Source of the DNA: CALBZE01 sp036381255
Lineage (GTDB): Bacteria > Gemmatimonadota > Gemmatimonadetes > Longimicrobiales > RSA9
Direction of reading: 5' to 3'
Assembly (NCBI GenBank): GCA_036381255.1
Contig: DASVDG010000114.1
Location: 69,291-133,290, forward strand
Length of the DNA stretch: 64,000 nt
The position numbers and the translations under genes were made by a program. The notes beneath the pieces are model-generated. The model made no database searches. It saw only the letters and a list, made by a program, of their open reading frames with translations, and was not told the origin of the DNA. This document shows, piece by piece, positions 16,347-26,074 of this stretch; the stretch's first letter is position 1; every line of letters starts with the position of its first letter.

Positions 16347-16370
16347 AAAAGCGGGGGCCGAAGCCCCCGC
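16347..16370 (-). terminator. Intrinsic terminator of groES-groEL
   Basis: Minus strand GCGGGGGC (16370-16363), TTCG tetraloop, GCCCCCGC (16358-16351), then TTTT. It lies 34 nt after the groEL stop codon. Confidence 0.9.
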
Positions 16371-16403
16371 TCGTGCATCCGTCGAAGGAGCGGACGGATG
16401 GGC

Positions 16404-18038
<1,635 letters not shown>

Positions 18039-18083
18039 TGCGGCCTCTCCTTTTCTCTGGAACCTGTACCCTGTCGTCTTCCC

Positions 18084-18392
18084 TTAACCCTGAATGACCG
18101 CGAGCACGTCCGACTCGCGCAGGATCAGGTACTGCTCGTCCCCGATCGTGACCTCCGTCCCGCTGTACTTCCCGTACAGCACACGGTCGCCCTCCTTCAG
18201 CTCGGGCTGGATCCGCTTCCCGTCATCCGTCATCTTGCCCGGGCCGACCGCGACGACCTCGCCCTGCTGCGGCTTCTCCTTCGCGGTGTCGGGGATGTAG
18301 AGACCGCCCTTCATCTGCTCCGTCTCTTCGAGCGGCTTGACGACCACCCGATCCGCGAGCGGCTTGACCTGCGTGGCAGACGCCGTAGCCAT
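18084..18392 (-). CDS. groES: 10 kDa chaperonin GroES
   Basis: Co-chaperonin that caps GroEL. 102 residues from the ATG at 18392. It contains PLADRVVVKPLE near 10-21, the mobile loop around EQMKGGLYIPDTAKEKP near 25-41, and KYSGTEVTIGDEQYLILRE near 75-93. The first gene of the groESL operon, 43 nt downstream of a CIRCE element. Confidence 0.98.
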   Translation of the reverse strand: MATASATQVKPLADRVVVKPLEETEQMKGGLYIPDTAKEKPQQGEVVAVGPGKMTDDGKRIQPELKEGDRVLYGKYSGTEVTIGDEQYLILRESDVLAVIQG

Positions 18393-18435
18393 TGGGTGTT
18401 CCTCCGCGTTGATGGTGTTGTGTTGGAATTCGCTG

Positions 18436-18462
18436 TTAGCACTCACCACCTTCGAGTGCTAA
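18436..18462. promoter_or_regulatory. CIRCE operator (HrcA binding site)
   Basis: TTAGCACTC (18436-18444), 9-nt spacer, GAGTGCTAA (18454-18462): a perfect match to the CIRCE consensus. It sits just downstream of the predicted groES -10 box, where HrcA blocks transcription. hrcA itself is not in the window. Confidence 0.97.
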
Positions 18463-18474
18463 CAGCACGAAGCG

Positions 18475-18503
18475 AATGTAGCGGGGCCGCACGCCGAGGG
18501 CAA
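18475..18503 (-). promoter_or_regulatory. Sigma-70-type promoter of groES-groEL
   Basis: Minus strand TTGCCC (18498-18503), 17-nt spacer, TACATT (18475-18480). Transcription would begin at the upstream edge of the CIRCE element, as expected for HrcA repression. Confidence 0.6.
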
Positions 18504-18723
18504 GCCCCGCCGACCGCCGCGCGCGCCGCTGCACACGGCGTGCCAGCCGCAGGGTGTCAAGGCGACAGGAAAGGCTGTCACACCGAAGCCGACCCTGCCA
18601 AACCGGCCCGGCGGCGTGGGCGATTCCTGGCCGGCGACCGGCTCGCGCGGGCGTGGCCGATGGTCGGCGTCGATCTGCGATGGCGGCGGATTGCGCGGTT
18701 CGGTCGAGCTGTCGGGGCTGAAT

Positions 18724-18753
18724 GGCGGGGAGGCGGGCGATCGCCTCCCCGCC
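18724..18753 (-). terminator. 12-bp stem-loop after csp, no T tract
   Basis: GGCGGGGAGGCG (18724-18735) pairs with CGCCTCCCCGCC (18742-18753) around a 6-nt loop, 8 nt after the csp stop. There is no T run on the minus strand, so it may be a non-canonical terminator or an mRNA 3'-end stabiliser. Confidence 0.5.
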
Positions 18754-18761
18754 GTGACGAC

Positions 18762-19073
18762 TCAGAAGGAGCGCTGGCGGGACCCGAAGCGGCTGCGGCC
18801 GCCGGGCGCGCCGCGTCCCCCGGCCATGCCGGGCCCGCGCGGGCGGCCCTCGCCGCCGGGTGCCGCCTCGAGGCGCACCACGTTCTGAGCTTTCAGGCCT
18901 CGCGGTTCCTCGATCACATCGAACTCGACGCGCTCGCCCTCGTTCAGGGTCTTGAAGCCGAACCCTTCGATCTCGCTGTGGTGAACGAACACATCCGGTC
19001 CATCGTCCCGTTCGATGAAGCCGTAGCCCTTGGAGTCGGAGAACCACTTCACTTTTCCAGTCGTGCGAGCCAT
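18762..19073 (-). CDS. csp: Cold-shock-domain protein with Gly/Arg-rich tail
   Basis: RNA/ssDNA-binding cold-shock protein. 103 residues from the ATG at 19073. The first 65 form a canonical CSD: GKVKWFSDSKGYGFIE (RNP1) at about 6-21 and DVFVHHS (RNP2) near 27-33. The last 35 residues are a Gly/Arg-rich tail with GRPRGPG and GGRGAPGG, absent from the 66-70-residue E. coli-type CSPs and likely to add RNA affinity. It lies next to rpsU. Its own promoter was not recognised. Confidence 0.93.
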   Translation of the reverse strand: MARTTGKVKWFSDSKGYGFIERDDGPDVFVHHSEIEGFGFKTLNEGERVEFDVIEEPRGLKAQNVVRLEAAPGGEGRPRGPGMAGGRGAPGGRSRFGSRQRSF

Positions 19074-19273
19074 ACGTCGGTCCTGGTGTGGGAATGGGTG
19101 TCCTGGCGGCACCGTTTCGCCGCGGGGGCGAGCACTGCACGGATCGTTCCTGCGGCGCCGGGGACGCGTGGGCCGCCCGTCCCACTGCGGCGGGGGTGCG
19201 GGGTCGTGGACGGCGGCGTCGGCGAATGTCCTCATGCATGGCTCGGGCCGGACCGACGGCGTCGGCACAAAAG

Positions 19274-19301
19274 AAAAAAGCCGCACCGGTGAGGGTGCGG
19301 C
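19274..19301 (-). terminator. Intrinsic terminator of rpsU
   Basis: Minus strand GCCGCACC (19301-19294), 6-nt loop, GGTGCGGC (19287-19280), then TTTTTT. It lies 24 nt after the rpsU stop and separates rpsU from csp. Confidence 0.93.
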
Positions 19302-19325
19302 GTTCGGCGGGACTCGGGCGGGCCT

Positions 19326-19520
19326 TCAGCGCGCGTAGCGGCGGGCGCGGGCGTTGCGCCGGCGTGCGGCCGCGGCCTTGCGCTTCTTGGCCTCGCTGGG
19401 CTTCTCGTAGAATCGGCCGCGCTTCAAGTCCTTGAAGAGCCCGGACCGGATCAGCTTACGACGGAACTGCTTGAGCGCCCAATCCAGCCGATCGCCCTCA
19501 CCGAGCGTGACTTCGACCAT
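19326..19520 (-). CDS. rpsU: 30S ribosomal protein S21
   Basis: 64-residue basic r-protein of the 30S platform. It begins MVEVTLGEGDRLDWALKQFRR and ends in the Lys/Arg/Ala-rich helix KKRKAAAARRRNARARR. A single-gene unit bounded by a good promoter and an intrinsic terminator. Confidence 0.97.
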   Translation of the reverse strand: MVEVTLGEGDRLDWALKQFRRKLIRSGLFKDLKRGRFYEKPSEAKKRKAAAARRRNARARRYAR

Positions 19521-19621
19521 GCAGATCGCCTCCCGGGTGCTGAAAACGAGCGGGATCGGGGCGGCGCCCGGACCCCGCGGTCGCGGAACGGCCGGGTCGT
19601 GTCCCGGCACAGATGCGAGCC

Positions 19622-19650
19622 AACGTAGTCGATTCCGGGCGATTCGTCAA
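19622..19650 (-). promoter_or_regulatory. Sigma-70-type promoter of rpsU
   Basis: Minus strand TTGACG (19645-19650), 17-nt spacer, TACGTT (19622-19627), about 100 nt before the rpsU ATG and just after the stop of the ubiA-like gene. Confidence 0.65.
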
Positions 19651-19657
19651 GGGCGAA

Positions 19658-20605
19658 TCAAGCAAAAACGAGGAGGATCGCGATGTCGGTGACGGCCCAG
19701 GCGCGCAGGGCGGCGTACATGCCGCGCTGGTGCTGGGCGGGCGACATCGTCGGGTGGTTGCGGTACCAGGGGATCAGGACGGCGAGCCACGCGCCTGCGG
19801 CGAGGGCGAGGGCGGGCCACCGTCGCGGCGCAGGCGTGGGCGTGAGGACGGCGGCGGCGGCGAAGAGCAGGAACGCCGCTGCGGTGCAGGCGATGGCGAT
19901 CGCGAGCGAGCGGCGCATCCCGAGGACGAGGGCGAGCGTGCGGTCGCCGCGGCTGCGGTCCTCCTCGAACTGATAGAGCTGCGTGAGCGGGTAGAGCGCG
20001 GCGAAGAGGGGGCAGAAGCCGAGGAGCACGATGGCGGCCCAGGGCTCGAGCGGCCGGCCGGCGACGGCCCAGCCGGCGAGCGGCGTGAGGGTGCCGAACC
20101 CCCACATGTTGATGATCCAGTCCGCGCCGGCTACGGCCTTCCATCGGAAGGGCGGCACGGAGTAGAGGATGGACATCACGAAGCACACGGCGTAGGCGGC
20201 GGCGAAGAGCGGCGGGAGCCGCAGGGCGAGGAGCTGGCCGATCGCCATGAGGCCGAACGCGAAGGCGGCGAGGTGCCGCGGCGGCTTCGGCGGCGCGTCG
20301 AGGTAGCCGATGTCGCCGTCGTCGTCGTCGAAGGCCGAATTGAGTGCGAGGGTGCCGCCGTTGAGCGCGAGGACCCAGAGGGCGATGCCGAAGGCGGCGT
20401 CGCGCCAGGTCGCGGCGAGGGCGGCGGCGTTCCACCCGGTGGCGAGGAGGAGGCCGAGCGCGGTGTGCGCGGCCATGATCGGCCACTCGCGGGGGCGGAG
20501 GTGGAGGATGTAGCTGAAGCCGTCTCCGGGGAGCAGGCGGTACCCGATGCGACGCAGGGCGTTGGCCGACTCCGGGCGTCCGGTCGCGTGGGCCGGGGCG
20601 TTCAC
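19658..20605 (-). CDS. UbiA-family prenyltransferase
   Basis: Integral-membrane enzyme that transfers a prenyl chain to an aromatic or other acceptor. 315 residues with about eight or nine hydrophobic segments. The first Asp-rich motif is N-S-A-F-D-D-D-D-G-D near 110-120, and the second is DRSRGDRTLALVLG near 225-238, as in UbiA proteins. The start is GTG at 20605, overlapping the coaX stop (GTGA). The acceptor (menaquinone, heme, chlorophyll-like or lipid) cannot be deduced. Confidence 0.87.
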   Translation of the reverse strand: MNAPAHATGRPESANALRRIGYRLLPGDGFSYILHLRPREWPIMAAHTALGLLLATGWNAAALAATWRDAAFGIALWVLALNGGTLALNSAFDDDDGDIGYLDAPPKPPRHLAAFAFGLMAIGQLLALRLPPLFAAAYAVCFVMSILYSVPPFRWKAVAGADWIINMWGFGTLTPLAGWAVAGRPLEPWAAIVLLGFCPLFAALYPLTQLYQFEEDRSRGDRTLALVLGMRRSLAIAIACTAAAFLLFAAAAVLTPTPAPRRWPALALAAGAWLAVLIPWYRNHPTMSPAQHQRGMYAALRAWAVTDIAILLVFA

Positions 20606-21432
20606 CGGAAGCCTCCGCGGAGCCGGGGGCGCTTGAGCGTCGCGATCCGGGGTCCGCCGCGCCGCTCCTCGAGGTGGCGGTAGGCGAGGTCGAGGCCGTA
20701 GAGCGTGAGCAGCGGCTCGACGCGGTCGACGGTCCTGCAGTGCGGACCGATCAGCGGCGCCAGTCCGCCGGTCGCGACGACGAGCGCACCCGGCTGCCCC
20801 CATTCCTCCTTGATGCGGCGGACGATGCCGTCGATGGAGTCGACAGCGGCGAAGAAGATGCCGCTGCGCAGCGAGGTCTCGGTCCGCCGGCCGATGACGG
20901 TGGGCGGTGGTTCGAGGTCGACGCGGGGCAGCTTGGCGGTCCTGCGGACGAGCATCTCGGCCCCGGTCCGAACGCCGGGCGCGATCACGCCGCCGAGGAA
21001 GACGCCGTCCGCGGTGATGCAGTCGAACGTCGTGGCCGTGCCGAGGTCGACCGCGATGGTGTCGGTCTGGTAGAGGTGCGCGGCCGCGAGGGTGTTGATG
21101 AGGCGGTCGGCCCCCACGCTGAGCGGCTCCTCGACGTCGAGCCGGATCGGCAGCGGCGTGCGGGCGTCGATGACCTCGGCGGGCACGCCGAGGTGTCGCT
21201 GGCACATGTCGAGTGTGGCCGGCGTGGCGGGCGGCACGACGGAGCCGACCGCGGCCGCGCGGATGCGGTCCACGTTGAACCCGGACTCCCGGACCAGCGA
21301 TCGGACGAGCAGGCCGAGCTCGTCGACCGTCCGGTCGGCCTGCGTCGTGATGCGCCAGTGCTCGATCAACTCGCCGGCCTCGAAGAGACCGATCACGGTT
21401 TCGGTATTGCCGATGTCGAAAGTCAGGATCAT
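20602..21432 (-). CDS. coaX: Type III pantothenate kinase
   Basis: First step of CoA synthesis, phosphorylating pantothenate. 276 residues of the ASKHA fold: phosphate-1 motif FDIGNTETVIGLF at 5-17, GADRLINTLAA near 108-118, phosphate-2 AVDLGTATTFDCI near 127-139, and GGVIAPGV near 148-155. The ATG overlaps the birA stop (ATGA). The type III isozyme needs a monovalent cation and resists CoA feedback in known members. Confidence 0.97.
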   Translation of the reverse strand: MILTFDIGNTETVIGLFEAGELIEHWRITTQADRTVDELGLLVRSLVRESGFNVDRIRAAAVGSVVPPATPATLDMCQRHLGVPAEVIDARTPLPIRLDVEEPLSVGADRLINTLAAAHLYQTDTIAVDLGTATTFDCITADGVFLGGVIAPGVRTGAEMLVRRTAKLPRVDLEPPPTVIGRRTETSLRSGIFFAAVDSIDGIVRRIKEEWGQPGALVVATGGLAPLIGPHCRTVDRVEPLLTLYGLDLAYRHLEERRGGPRIATLKRPRLRGGFR

Positions 21433-22346
21433 GGGTATCGTTCCCGAGGTCCCGAGGTCTCGTCGCCGAGGACGCGGAGGGTTCCGGAATGCAGGGGCGC
21501 GGTCGTGCCCTCGGGCGTCGCGATCAGAAGCGCGCCATCCGGCGCGACGCCCAGTGCCGTTCCAGCCGGGCGCCCGTCCACGGTCACGGCTCGCCCACGC
21601 AGCACGTCGAATCGCGCGATCCGGCTCAACTCATCCGCGCCGAGCGGCGCCAGTTGCCGCGCCGACGCCGTGCGGATCTCCTCCATGATGGCACCGCAGA
21701 GCGCCGCGCGCGAGATCCTGCGGCCGGCGAGCTGCTCGAGGGAGACCGCCGTCGGGCGGACGTCGGGCGGGAAGTCCTCCGCCCGCTGGCCGACGTTCAC
21801 CCCGATGCCGACCACGATGAAGCCGCCCGCGTCGATGATCGACCCTTCGCAGAGGATCCCCGCGACCTTCCCGGCGCCCGGCGCCACGACGTCGTTCGGC
21901 CATTTCAAGCCGAGCCGCACATCGGCGACCCGCTCGGCCGCCTGGAGCACGGCGAGCCCCATGCGCAGCGGGACGGCGCCCGGCGCGGGCCCGGCCGGTG
22001 TCGCAGGGGCCGGAACGCCCGGGGCATCCGGCGCCGAGACCGGCACGGCGGCTCCGGTCGCGACCGCCGCCGTGCCGTCGCCCGCGCGCGGCCGCATCAG
22101 GACCGACACGAGCAGCGACGTCCCGGGCGGCGCGTGCCAGCGCCTCCCCCCTCTGCCCCGCCCCGCCGTCTGCCGCTCGGCAATGACCGCGGTGCCGGCC
22201 GGTGCGCCCTCCTCGGCCAGCGCGCGGGCGACGTCGTTCGTCGAGCCCGCGACGTCGAGCACGAGCAGCGCGGGCGCACCCCACGCCTCGCGCCACTCGT
22301 CGACGGTCCGCCCCTCCCAGACGGTGAGCTCGGTGCCGCGGTTCAC
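21429..22346 (-). CDS. birA: Biotin-[acetyl-CoA-carboxylase] ligase, no HTH domain
   Basis: Attaches biotin to the carrier domain of carboxylases. 305 residues from the GTG at 22346 (GTGA with nadC). Catalytic motifs: STNDVARAL near 34-42, AGRGRGGRRWHAPPG near 61-75, and LKWPNDVV near 144-151. It lacks the N-terminal winged helix of E. coli BirA, so it should not be a repressor. An Ala/Pro/Gly-rich insert of about 35 residues (near 90-125) interrupts the core between the biotin loop and the KWPND motif. Confidence 0.93.
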   Translation of the reverse strand: MNRGTELTVWEGRTVDEWREAWGAPALLVLDVAGSTNDVARALAEEGAPAGTAVIAERQTAGRGRGGRRWHAPPGTSLLVSVLMRPRAGDGTAAVATGAAVPVSAPDAPGVPAPATPAGPAPGAVPLRMGLAVLQAAERVADVRLGLKWPNDVVAPGAGKVAGILCEGSIIDAGGFIVVGIGVNVGQRAEDFPPDVRPTAVSLEQLAGRRISRAALCGAIMEEIRTASARQLAPLGADELSRIARFDVLRGRAVTVDGRPAGTALGVAPDGALLIATPEGTTAPLHSGTLRVLGDETSGPRERYP

Positions 22347-23209
22347 AGCCCTTCCAGCCGCAGCGACAGGTCCAGGGCGGGCGCGGAGTGGGTGAGTGCA
22401 CCCACGCTGATGAAGTCGACGCCGGTTTCCGCGATGGCGCGAACGCGCTCGAGGGTGACGTTGCCCGATGCCTCGAGCTGGGGAGCCGGTCGGCCGGACG
22501 CTCGCGCCCACGCGCGGACCCGCTCCACCGCATCCCGCATCTCCGTGAGGCCCATGTTGTCCAGGAGGACCCGGTCGACGCCGGCCTCGAGCGCCTCGTC
22601 CAGCTCGCGCCGCGTCGTGACCTCGACCTCGACCGGCAGCGCCTGGTCGTTCCGCTCTCGCACCCGCTCGATCGCCGGCGTGATCCCGCCGGCCGCCGCG
22701 ATGTGGTTCTCCTTGATCAGGACCATGTCGTAGAGGCCGGCGCGGTGGTTGTGCCCGCCGCCGGCCCGCACCGCGGCCTTCTCGAGCGCCCGCCAGCCCG
22801 GCGTCGTCTTCCGCGTGTCCAGGATGCGCGCGCCCGTACCCCGGACCGCGTCCACGAACCGGCGGGTCAGCGACGCTACCCCCGACAACCGCTGGAGGAA
22901 GTTGAGCGCGGTGCGTTCGCCGGTCAGCACCGCGCGGGCATCGCCGCTCACCGTCAGGACCACGTCGCCGGGGGCGACGACGCTGCCGTCGTCGCGCTCG
23001 ATGTGCACGGCGAGGGAGCGGTCGAGCCGGTGGAACACGGCCTCCGCGATCGCCGCGCCGGCGATGACGCCGCCTGCCTTCGCGACGACACGCCCGACGA
23101 CGCGGCTCCCTTCGGGCACCGTCCACAGCGTCGTGACGTCGCCGGCGCCGACGTCCTCGGCCAGGGCGGCTTCGATCAGCGCGTGCGCCGCGGCATCCAA
23201 CCGGATCAT
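22343..23209 (-). CDS. nadC: Nicotinate-nucleotide pyrophosphorylase (carboxylating)
   Basis: Converts quinolinate and PRPP to nicotinate mononucleotide in de novo NAD synthesis. 288 residues from the ATG at 23209, overlapping the uppP stop (ATGA). Motifs: GERTALNFLQRLSGVAS near 90-106, ILDTRKTTPGWRALEKAAV near 122-140, GGGHNHRAGLYDMVLIKENH near 143-162, and LEASGNV near 238-244. No nadA or nadB is in the window. Confidence 0.97.
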   Translation of the reverse strand: MIRLDAAAHALIEAALAEDVGAGDVTTLWTVPEGSRVVGRVVAKAGGVIAGAAIAEAVFHRLDRSLAVHIERDDGSVVAPGDVVLTVSGDARAVLTGERTALNFLQRLSGVASLTRRFVDAVRGTGARILDTRKTTPGWRALEKAAVRAGGGHNHRAGLYDMVLIKENHIAAAGGITPAIERVRERNDQALPVEVEVTTRRELDEALEAGVDRVLLDNMGLTEMRDAVERVRAWARASGRPAPQLEASGNVTLERVRAIAETGVDFISVGALTHSAPALDLSLRLEGL

Positions 23210-23994
23210 CCCCGCAGCCCGAGGAAGATGAGGAACAACCCGCCCGTGATCCAGAGGTAGTACGCGAAGACGTAGAACGTCTGCTTCCGGAGCAGCCAGA
23301 CCAGGAGCCGGATCGCGAGCACGCCGGAGACGAGCGCGGAGATGAACGCGACCGCGAGCGGCGCGCCGCCGACCTGGCCCATGGATTCGCCGACCTCTCC
23401 GAGCTGGAGCACGACTGCGCCGGAGATCGCGATCACGGACATCAGGAACGAAAATTCTGCGGCCCGGTCGCCCTGGAGGTGGCCCCACAACCCGGCGGTG
23501 ATGGTCGAGCCGGAGCGGGAGATCCCGGGCAGGATCGCGAAGGCCTGTGCGATCCCCATCCCGATGGCGTTCCGCCGTCCCGGCTGCTCCGTCCAGTTGC
23601 GCTCCCCCATGATCCGGGTGGACCAGAGCAGCACGCCGGTGACCAGGAGCGCGATGCCGGTGACCCACGGCGTATCGAAGGCCGCCTCTACCTGATCCTT
23701 GAAGAAGACGCCCACGATCCCGGCCGGCACGGAGGCCAGGAGCAGCAGCCCGATGTAGCGCCACGACTCCGGCTCGAGCCGGACCGCGCCCACCGCGATC
23801 GACGCAATGCGGCGATGGTAGACGATCAGCACCGAGAGGAGCGTCGCGAGGTGGAGCGCGACTTCGACGAAGACGCCGGGCGTCGGGACGTCCATCAGGC
23901 TCTCGGCGATGACGAGGTGCCCGGAACTGGAAACGGGCAGGAACTCGGTGAGCCCCTGAACCAACCCCAACACGATCGCTTCGAAGTAGTTCAC
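23206..23994 (-). CDS. uppP: Undecaprenyl-diphosphatase
   Basis: Membrane enzyme recycling undecaprenyl diphosphate for peptidoglycan and other envelope polymers (BacA family). 262 residues, about eight helices. Signatures: GLTEFLPVSSSGHLVIAE near 14-31 and PGISRSGSTITAGL near 160-173. The GTG start at 23994 overlaps the bshA stop (GTGA). Confidence 0.97.
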   Translation of the reverse strand: MNYFEAIVLGLVQGLTEFLPVSSSGHLVIAESLMDVPTPGVFVEVALHLATLLSVLIVYHRRIASIAVGAVRLEPESWRYIGLLLLASVPAGIVGVFFKDQVEAAFDTPWVTGIALLVTGVLLWSTRIMGERNWTEQPGRRNAIGMGIAQAFAILPGISRSGSTITAGLWGHLQGDRAAEFSFLMSVIAISGAVVLQLGEVGESMGQVGGAPLAVAFISALVSGVLAIRLLVWLLRKQTFYVFAYYLWITGGLFLIFLGLRG

Positions 23995-25112
23995 TGCGCC
24001 AATACCTCGGCGTAATAGGCCTCGTACATGGGAACGACTCGGTCCGCAGCGAATTCCTCCGCCGCCGCGCGGGCGGCCCGGCTGATCCGGCGCCACCGTT
24101 CGGGGTCGCTCAGGATCTCGATGCCGTACTCCGCCATCTCATCCAGCGCGCCCACGGGCGCGAGGTATCCGGACTCGCCGTGGGCGACGACCTCGTGCAC
24201 GCCGCCGACCCGTGTGGCGACGACGGGCACGCCGCAGGCCATCCCTTCGAGCGCGGCGAGGCCGAACGCCTCCGACGCGCTGGGGAGGAGCAGCAGGTCG
24301 GCGCAGGCGAGGAGTTCCGCGACGGACTCCTGCTTGCCCAGAAAGCAGACGCGCGGGCCGACGCCTTCTTCCGCCGCCGCGGCCTCGGCGCGTCCGCGGT
24401 CGGGGCCATCGCCGACGAGCAGGAGGCGCGCCGGGACCCGTCGCGCGATGCGCGCGAACGCGCGGACCACATCCTCGACGCGCTTGACGGGCCGGAAGTT
24501 CGAGATGTGGACCACGATCTTTTCGCCGTCCTCCGCGAAGCACCCCCGGTGACAGGGGTACCGATCGCGGCGATAGACGTCGAGGTCGACGAAGTTCGGG
24601 ATCACCCGGATCGCGTTGCCGGGGACGCCGAAGTGCTCGACGGTCTCGCGGCGCAGGTACTCGGAGACGGCGGTGATCCCGTCGGACCGGGCGAGGGAGA
24701 ATTCGGTGATCGGCCGGAACGACGGGTCCTGGCCGACGAGCGTGATGTCGGTGCCGTGCAGCGTCGTGATGACGCGGAGCCTCCGGTCGCCGAGCATCTC
24801 GCGCGCGATCCACGCCGACGTCGCGTGCGGGATGGCGTAGTGCACGTGGAGCACGTCGAGCCCGGCCCGTTCCGCCGTGGCGTGCATCGCGACGGCCAGC
24901 GCGAGCGAGTACGGCGGATGGTCGAAGAGCGGGTACGACGGCATCTCGACCTCGTGGTAGAACACGCGCTCCACGAAGTACGGCAGGCGGAACGGCTGCG
25001 CGTACGTGATGAAGTGCACCTCGTGCCCGCGGCGCGCGAGCTCCAGCCCGAGCTCCGTGGCCACCACGCCCGAGCCGCCGTAGACCGGGTAGCAGGTGAT
25101 GCCGATGTTCAG
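23991..25112 (-). CDS. bshA: N-acetyl-alpha-D-glucosaminyl L-malate synthase (bacillithiol)
   Basis: GT4 glycosyltransferase that joins GlcNAc to L-malate, the first step of bacillithiol synthesis. 373 residues. N-terminal NIGITCYPVYGGSGVVATELG, HYAIPHATSAW near 95-105, and the GT4 donor motif SASEAFGLAALEGMACG near 285-301. The family start coincides with a CTG at 25110-25112 that overlaps the miaA stop (CTGA) and follows GGAGG by 4 nt. No ATG, GTG or TTG sits at a suitable place. bshB and bshC are not in the window. Confidence 0.9.
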   Translation of the reverse strand: MNIGITCYPVYGGSGVVATELGLELARRGHEVHFITYAQPFRLPYFVERVFYHEVEMPSYPLFDHPPYSLALAVAMHATAERAGLDVLHVHYAIPHATSAWIAREMLGDRRLRVITTLHGTDITLVGQDPSFRPITEFSLARSDGITAVSEYLRRETVEHFGVPGNAIRVIPNFVDLDVYRRDRYPCHRGCFAEDGEKIVVHISNFRPVKRVEDVVRAFARIARRVPARLLLVGDGPDRGRAEAAAAEEGVGPRVCFLGKQESVAELLACADLLLLPSASEAFGLAALEGMACGVPVVATRVGGVHEVVAHGESGYLAPVGALDEMAEYGIEILSDPERWRRISRAARAAAEEFAADRVVPMYEAYYAEVLAQ

Positions 25113-26074
25113 GATTCCTCCTTCGTCCAGGCCTCGACGACCGCAGCGACCAGTTCGGCGCGCGGCCGCGAGGCATCGAGCCAGATCGCGTCGTCCGGCA
25201 ACTGGTGCCGGAACCACGTGAGTTGTCGTCGAGCGTAGCGCCGGGTGGCGCGCTGCGTCGCGTCGATCGCCTCCTCGAGCGACCATTCGCCGCGGATGTA
25301 GGCGATCATCTCGGGGTACGCCGTCGCGCTCATCCCCGGGTCGTCACGGTCGTACCCGCGGGCCAGCAGCGCCCGCACCTCGGCCTCCAACCCGGCCGCG
25401 ACCATCTCGAGGACGCGCGCGTCGATCCGGCGGTACAGCGCCTCGCGGGGGAGCGCGAGGACGAAGATGCGCAACGGCAGCGCCGGCGCTTCCGCGGGCG
25501 CGTGGCGCTGCCACCACGAGAGCGGCCGGCCGCTGAGCAGGGCGACCTCGAGGGCGCGCGCGACGCGCTGCCGGCCGCCGCGCGCCTCGAGCGCGGCGGC
25601 CGTCGCCGGGTCCAATACCTGAAGCCAGCGCCGGAGTTTCCCGGACGGCTGCCTCGCGAGCCAGCGCTTCACCGCTTCTCGTGCCCGCCCCGGCATCTCG
25701 GGTTCGCGAAAGAGCGGGTGCGTGAGCGAGCGCAGGAAGAAGCCCGTGCCGCCGACCAGCACCGGGATCCTGCCGCGCCCGCGGATCTCGGCGATCCAGC
25801 GCCGCGCGTCGCGCGAGAAGCGGCCGGCGCTGTAGCGCTCGTCCGGGTCGACCACGTCCAGCCCGTGGTGCGGCGCCCGCGCGCGCTCGGCGGCCGTGGC
25901 CTTCGCCGTCCCGATGTCCATCCCGCGGTACACCTGGCGGGAATCCATGGAGATGATCTCGCCGCCGAGCCGCTCGGCGACCTCGAGCGAGAGCGCGGTC
26001 TTCCCCGTCGCCGTGGGGCCGGTGATGACGAGCGCGACCGGCGTCCGCCCGCCCCGTGCGGCATCGCTACCCAT
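25109..26074 (-). CDS. miaA: tRNA dimethylallyltransferase
   Basis: Adds dimethylallyl to A37 of tRNAs reading UNN codons. 321 residues from the ATG at 26074. P-loop ITGPTATGKTALS near 17-29, SMDSRQVYRGMDIGTAK near 42-58, GGTGFFLRSL near 108-117, and TRRYARRQLTWFR near 278-290. It overlaps the mutL 3' end by 8 nt and the bshA start by 3 nt. Confidence 0.97.
   Translation of the reverse strand: MGSDAARGGRTPVALVITGPTATGKTALSLEVAERLGGEIISMDSRQVYRGMDIGTAKATAAERARAPHHGLDVVDPDERYSAGRFSRDARRWIAEIRGRGRIPVLVGGTGFFLRSLTHPLFREPEMPGRAREAVKRWLARQPSGKLRRWLQVLDPATAAALEARGGRQRVARALEVALLSGRPLSWWQRHAPAEAPALPLRIFVLALPREALYRRIDARVLEMVAAGLEAEVRALLARGYDRDDPGMSATAYPEMIAYIRGEWSLEEAIDATQRATRRYARRQLTWFRHQLPDDAIWLDASRPRAELVAAVVEAWTKEES

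Larger units (their letters stand above)
15857..16403. other. groEL-thrS intergenic region (no long gene)
   Basis: This 547-bp stretch holds, in minus-strand order, the groEL terminator, a nested inverted repeat, the thrS promoter, a Thr-rich leader peptide and the attenuator. The remaining bases show no other convincing reading frame on either strand. Confidence 0.8.
18393..18761. other. csp-groES intergenic region
   Basis: A 369-bp stretch without a gene. It carries the groES leader, CIRCE, the groES promoter and, near its left end, a hairpin following the csp stop. About 200 bp between 18504 and 18723 show nothing recognisable. Confidence 0.7.
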
